In this document: in pieces, positions 5,973 through 7,367 of the stretch | Layout of the letters: each line of letters opens with the position of its first letter | Position numbering within the stretch: position 1 is the first letter of the stretch | Assembly: GCA_002339345.1 (NCBI GenBank) | Contig: DDKM01000051.1 | Span: 3,031 to 10,397 of the forward strand | DNA: 7,367 bases | Direction of reading: 5' to 3' | Source: Firmicutes bacterium UBA2598 | Lineage (GTDB): Bacteria > Bacillota > PH28-bin88 | Notes under the pieces: generated by a model | Told to the model about the DNA's origin: nothing | What the model saw: only the letters and a program-made list of their open reading frames with translations | Databases searched by the model: none | Translations under genes and position numbers: made by a program

Positions 5973-6794
5973 TTAACGGCTAGCTTTCTTGCGCCGTGCT
6001 TTGGGCGGCGGCGCAGTCCGGCGCTCCGCCTGGGCGGCATCAATGCTCTGTTTTAAAGCCTCCATCAGGTTAATCACCTTGGTGTCCCCTGGCCGTTCAG
6101 GCGTGGTTATATCATCCTCTACCACTTTGGTTTCGATTAGTTCCATCAGCGCCTGGCGGTAATCGCTGCGGTATTTATGGGGATCAAAGCCAGCGGTCAG
6201 GCTGTCCACAAGACTTTTGGCCATTTTCAGCTCATTGGGGTGTAATTGCACATCCGGGGCCCGCTCCGGCAGTTCGGCTGGATTCCGTACCTCCTCTGGA
6301 AAAAACATGGTACACAACATTAGGCAATCCTGGTAAATGCGAAGTACCGCCAGGTTTTCCTTCGTCCGTAACACAACCTTGGCTACTGCCACTTTGCCCG
6401 TTTCCCGCATGGTTTCCAATAACAGCCGGTAGGGTTTTACCCCGTATTCCGCCGGCGCCAGAAAGTAGGACTTCATATAGTAAATAGGATCAATTTCCTT
6501 TTCATCTACAAAATCCAATATTTGCACCGAACGCAGGGTATCCAGGGGCAGTTTTTCCAGATCCTCATCCCGGATTATGACATACTTGTCGCGCTCATAC
6601 TCGTAACCCCTCACCGTTTCTTCCGGTGTAACCTCCCTGTTGCAGGACGGGCAAATCCGCTGGTATTTAATGGGTGTCTGGCATTGGGCATGTAGCAAGT
6701 TAAACTTGATTTCCCTGGATTCGGTGGCTGTAAACAGCTTGATGGGAATGGAAACCAAACCAAAGGAAATGGCACCTTTCCATACGCTTCGCAT
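5973..6794 (-). CDS. ku: Ku, non-homologous end-joining DNA-end-binding protein
   Basis: Bacterial Ku forms a homodimeric ring on double-strand DNA ends and recruits the ligase LigD. The 273-residue protein begins with the hallmark RSVWKGAISFGLVSIPIKLF and continues through the Ku beta-barrel. It includes a possible metal-binding set C38, C48-x-x-C51 (ICPSC) and the KYVIIRDEDLEKL segment near 80. A helical C-terminal region ends in a proline- and lysine/arginine-rich tail (PPPKARRKKASR), like the basic extensions that help Ku bind DNA. No LigD gene is visible. The ATG at 6792-6794 has a GGGA-rich site upstream. In Bacillus subtilis, ku and ligD are expressed in the forespore, and the spore-protein gene diverging from this ku fits such a role. 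A sigma-G-like promoter candidate is listed separately. Confidence 0.96.
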   Translation of the reverse strand: MRSVWKGAISFGLVSIPIKLFTATESREIKFNLLHAQCQTPIKYQRICPSCNREVTPEETVRGYEYERDKYVIIRDEDLEKLPLDTLRSVQILDFVDEKEIDPIYYMKSYFLAPAEYGVKPYRLLLETMRETGKVAVAKVVLRTKENLAVLRIYQDCLMLCTMFFPEEVRNPAELPERAPDVQLHPNELKMAKSLVDSLTAGFDPHKYRSDYRQALMELIETKVVEDDITTPERPGDTKVINLMEALKQSIDAAQAERRTAPPPKARRKKASR

Positions 6795-6831
6795 GATTTT
6801 CCCAGCTCCCGCCGTAAGGATTATTATTCTT

Positions 6832-6860
6832 TAGCATAACCCGGTGTGCACAAATTACAC
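6832..6860 (-). promoter_or_regulatory. Weak sigma-G-like promoter candidate for ku-fdhD
   Basis: On the minus strand GTGTA (6860-6856), 17 bases, then TATGCTA (6838-6832) each differ by one base from the forespore sigma-G consensus G-H-A-T-R and C-A-T-n-n-T-A. The distance to the ku ATG is about 38 bases. This could be chance. Confidence 0.3.
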
Positions 6861-6885
6861 TGGATCCTGGTCCACCATTTCACCA

Positions 6886-6915
6886 GCATGATTGCCGCAC
6901 ACCTGTAGCAAACTA
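6886..6915 (+). promoter_or_regulatory. Sigma-G-like promoter for the spore-protein gene
   Basis: GCATG (6886-6890) matches the sigma-G -35 consensus G-H-A-T-R fully. After 18 bases, CAAACTA (6909-6915) matches the -10 consensus C-A-T-n-n-T-A at all but one fixed position. A start site near 6922 would leave a short leader before the Shine-Dalgarno at 6938-6944. SASP genes are classical sigma-G targets, which supports the call. Confidence 0.6.
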
Positions 6916-6951
6916 AAATCGGTGTACAGCAGGCGGGAAGGAGGAAAATTT

Positions 6952-7134
6952 TTGGCACGTAAAGGTAGCATCATGTCAGAAAGACTGAAGTACGAGCTGG
7001 CCAGGGAACTCGGTGTGGACCACATCGTAGCCACCGAAGGTTTCGGAGGCGTTTCCTCCCGGAACTGCGGTAATCTGGTCAAACTGGCCATCCAACGCGC
7101 CGAACAAGCCATCGCCAACCAGCCCAATCTGTAA
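6952..7134 (+). CDS. Alpha/beta-type small acid-soluble spore protein, short divergent form
   Basis: Alpha/beta-type SASPs coat spore DNA and protect it from UV and chemical damage; they are degraded at germination by the GPR protease. This 60-residue protein has the first family motif, LKYELARELGV (residues 12-22), containing the expected GPR cleavage site after the glutamate. The second motif is GVSSRNCGNLVKLAIQRAEQAI (33-54). It corresponds to the usual SR-x-x-G-x-x-V-G-G-x-M-V-K helix but lacks the V-G-G insert, as in a short clostridial subgroup I recall. The TTG at 6952 is preferred because AAGGAGG (6938-6944) lies seven bases before it and MARKG is a typical SASP beginning. The upstream ATG at 6892 would put the promoter and Shine-Dalgarno inside the gene. 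It is divergent from ku. Confidence 0.9.
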   Translation: MARKGSIMSERLKYELARELGVDHIVATEGFGGVSSRNCGNLVKLAIQRAEQAIANQPNL

Positions 7135-7144
7135 GCTGTGCACC

Positions 7145-7162
7145 CGCCAGGTCCCCCTGGCG
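7145..7162 (+). terminator. Probable terminator hairpin of the spore-protein gene
   Basis: CGCCAGG (7145-7151) and CCTGGCG (7156-7162) form a perfect 7-pair GC-rich stem with a TCCC loop, 10 bases after the stop codon. The tail is only moderately T-rich (TTCCTACATAGTTTTAT), so termination strength is uncertain. Confidence 0.5.
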
Positions 7163-7198
7163 TTCCTACATAGTTTTATAGAAACCCGCCCCTGAAAA

Positions 7199-7219
7199 CC
7201 CACCCCCTTGTGGGGTGGG
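7199..7219. repeat. GC-rich 8-pair inverted repeat
   Basis: CCCACCCC (7199-7206) pairs with GGGGTGGG (7212-7219) around a 5-base loop. There is no T run after it on either strand; the minus strand reads into GGTTTTCAGG. It could be a second transcript-end hairpin or a barrier between transcription units. Confidence 0.4.
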
Positions 7220-7252
7220 ATGAAAGGAGCATCGACCGTTAGGGCGACTGTT

Positions 7253-7282
7253 TTGCCCAAACATACGTTCCCGTGATATAAT
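7253..7282 (+). promoter_or_regulatory. Extended -10 housekeeping promoter reading off the right edge
   Basis: TTGCCC (7253-7258), 18 bases, then a perfect TATAAT (7277-7282) preceded by TG at the extended -10 position (7274-7275). Transcription should start near 7289 and run rightwards into nested inverted repeats. Confidence 0.65.
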
Positions 7283-7291
7283 ATACTTACG

Positions 7292-7360
7292 TTCTTTGAC
7301 AATCAGTATGGGGTTGCAGCGGGTCAACGGGCCGCTGCGTAAAACTGATTCCCAAAAGAA
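7292..7360 (+). ncRNA. Possible structured leader RNA made of nested inverted repeats
   Basis: Just downstream of the promoter, three stems nest in one another. TTCTTT (7292-7297) pairs with AAAGAA (7355-7360). AATCAGT (7301-7307) pairs with ACTGATT (7344-7350). GCAGCGG (7316-7322) pairs with CCGCTGC (7332-7338) around a 9-base loop. The joining strands are ATGGGGTT and GTAAA. It does not match any riboswitch core I can recall, and the downstream part is missing. It could be a regulatory leader, a small RNA or coincidental repeats in a coding start. Confidence 0.35.
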
Positions 7361-7367
7361 ACTGGTG
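7308..7367 (+). CDS. Possible start of an unidentified gene (partial)
   Basis: An ATG at 7308 opens a frame with no stop through the window end (20 codons, beginning MGLQRVNGPLRKTDSQKKLV). It follows the promoter by about 18 bases but has no Shine-Dalgarno, and the same bases form the nested inverted repeats. I do not recognise the peptide. Equally, this could be untranslated leader RNA. Confidence 0.2.
   Translation, partial: MGLQRVNGPLRKTDSQKKLV

Noticed and set aside
6892..6951. Longer spore protein starting at ATG 6892
   Set aside because: This would place the Shine-Dalgarno and the -10 element inside the coding region; the extra residues are unlike SASPs.
6976..7302. Minus-strand open frame over the spore-protein gene and the right intergenic region
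   Set aside because: It runs antisense through the SASP, across two hairpins and a promoter, with no recognisable motifs.
1..7367. CRISPR arrays, insertion sequences, tRNA or rRNA genes
   Set aside because: No spaced direct repeats, transposase-like frames, terminal inverted repeats or tRNA/rRNA signatures were seen.

Overview
The window looks like a chromosomal segment of an anaerobic, spore-forming Firmicute of the Desulfotomaculum/Pelotomaculum (Peptococcaceae) type. The reasons are a heterodisulfide reductase operon (hdrCBA) of the kind used in sulfate-reducing or syntrophic energy metabolism, an FdhD formate dehydrogenase accessory protein, an alpha/beta-type small acid-soluble spore protein (SASP), a Ku DNA-end-binding protein, strong Shine-Dalgarno sites and frequent GTG/TTG starts. 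The species assignment is inference; nothing was searched.

Layout: positions 1-2091 (minus strand) carry hdrC, hdrB and the 5' part of hdrA, with 4-base stop/start overlaps. hdrA contains an in-frame TGA at 42-44, exactly where the conserved C-x-x-C motif of HdrA needs its second cysteine. The family sequence continues in the same frame to the window edge, and a bacterial SECIS-like hairpin lies just downstream. This is most likely a selenocysteine codon, so a standard gene call would cut HdrA to 194 residues. Positions 2092-2324 are a divergent intergenic region with a perfect 18-base palindrome. On the plus strand follow a Na/Pi-cotransporter family membrane protein (about 2325/2340-3257), a geranylgeranyl-reductase-family flavoprotein (3352-4506) and a YflT-like general stress protein (4581-5081) ending at a hairpin terminator. 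On the minus strand, ku (5973-6794) is followed after 18 bases by fdhD (5178-5954). Divergent from ku is a SASP gene (6952-7134) with a good sigma-G-like promoter. The last 230 bases hold two GC-rich hairpins, an extended -10 promoter and nested inverted repeats at the start of a transcript that runs off the edge.

How the genes fit together: HdrABC is a cytoplasmic electron-transfer (probably flavin-based electron-bifurcating) complex. FdhD supports a formate dehydrogenase, which in such organisms is often also a selenoprotein; the HdrA recoding implies that the cell has a selenocysteine system. Ku and the SASP both protect DNA in spores and share one divergent control region. The transporter, flavoprotein and stress protein have no clear link to one another. 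The most notable observation is the selenocysteine-type HdrA; no unprecedented multi-gene system was recognised.
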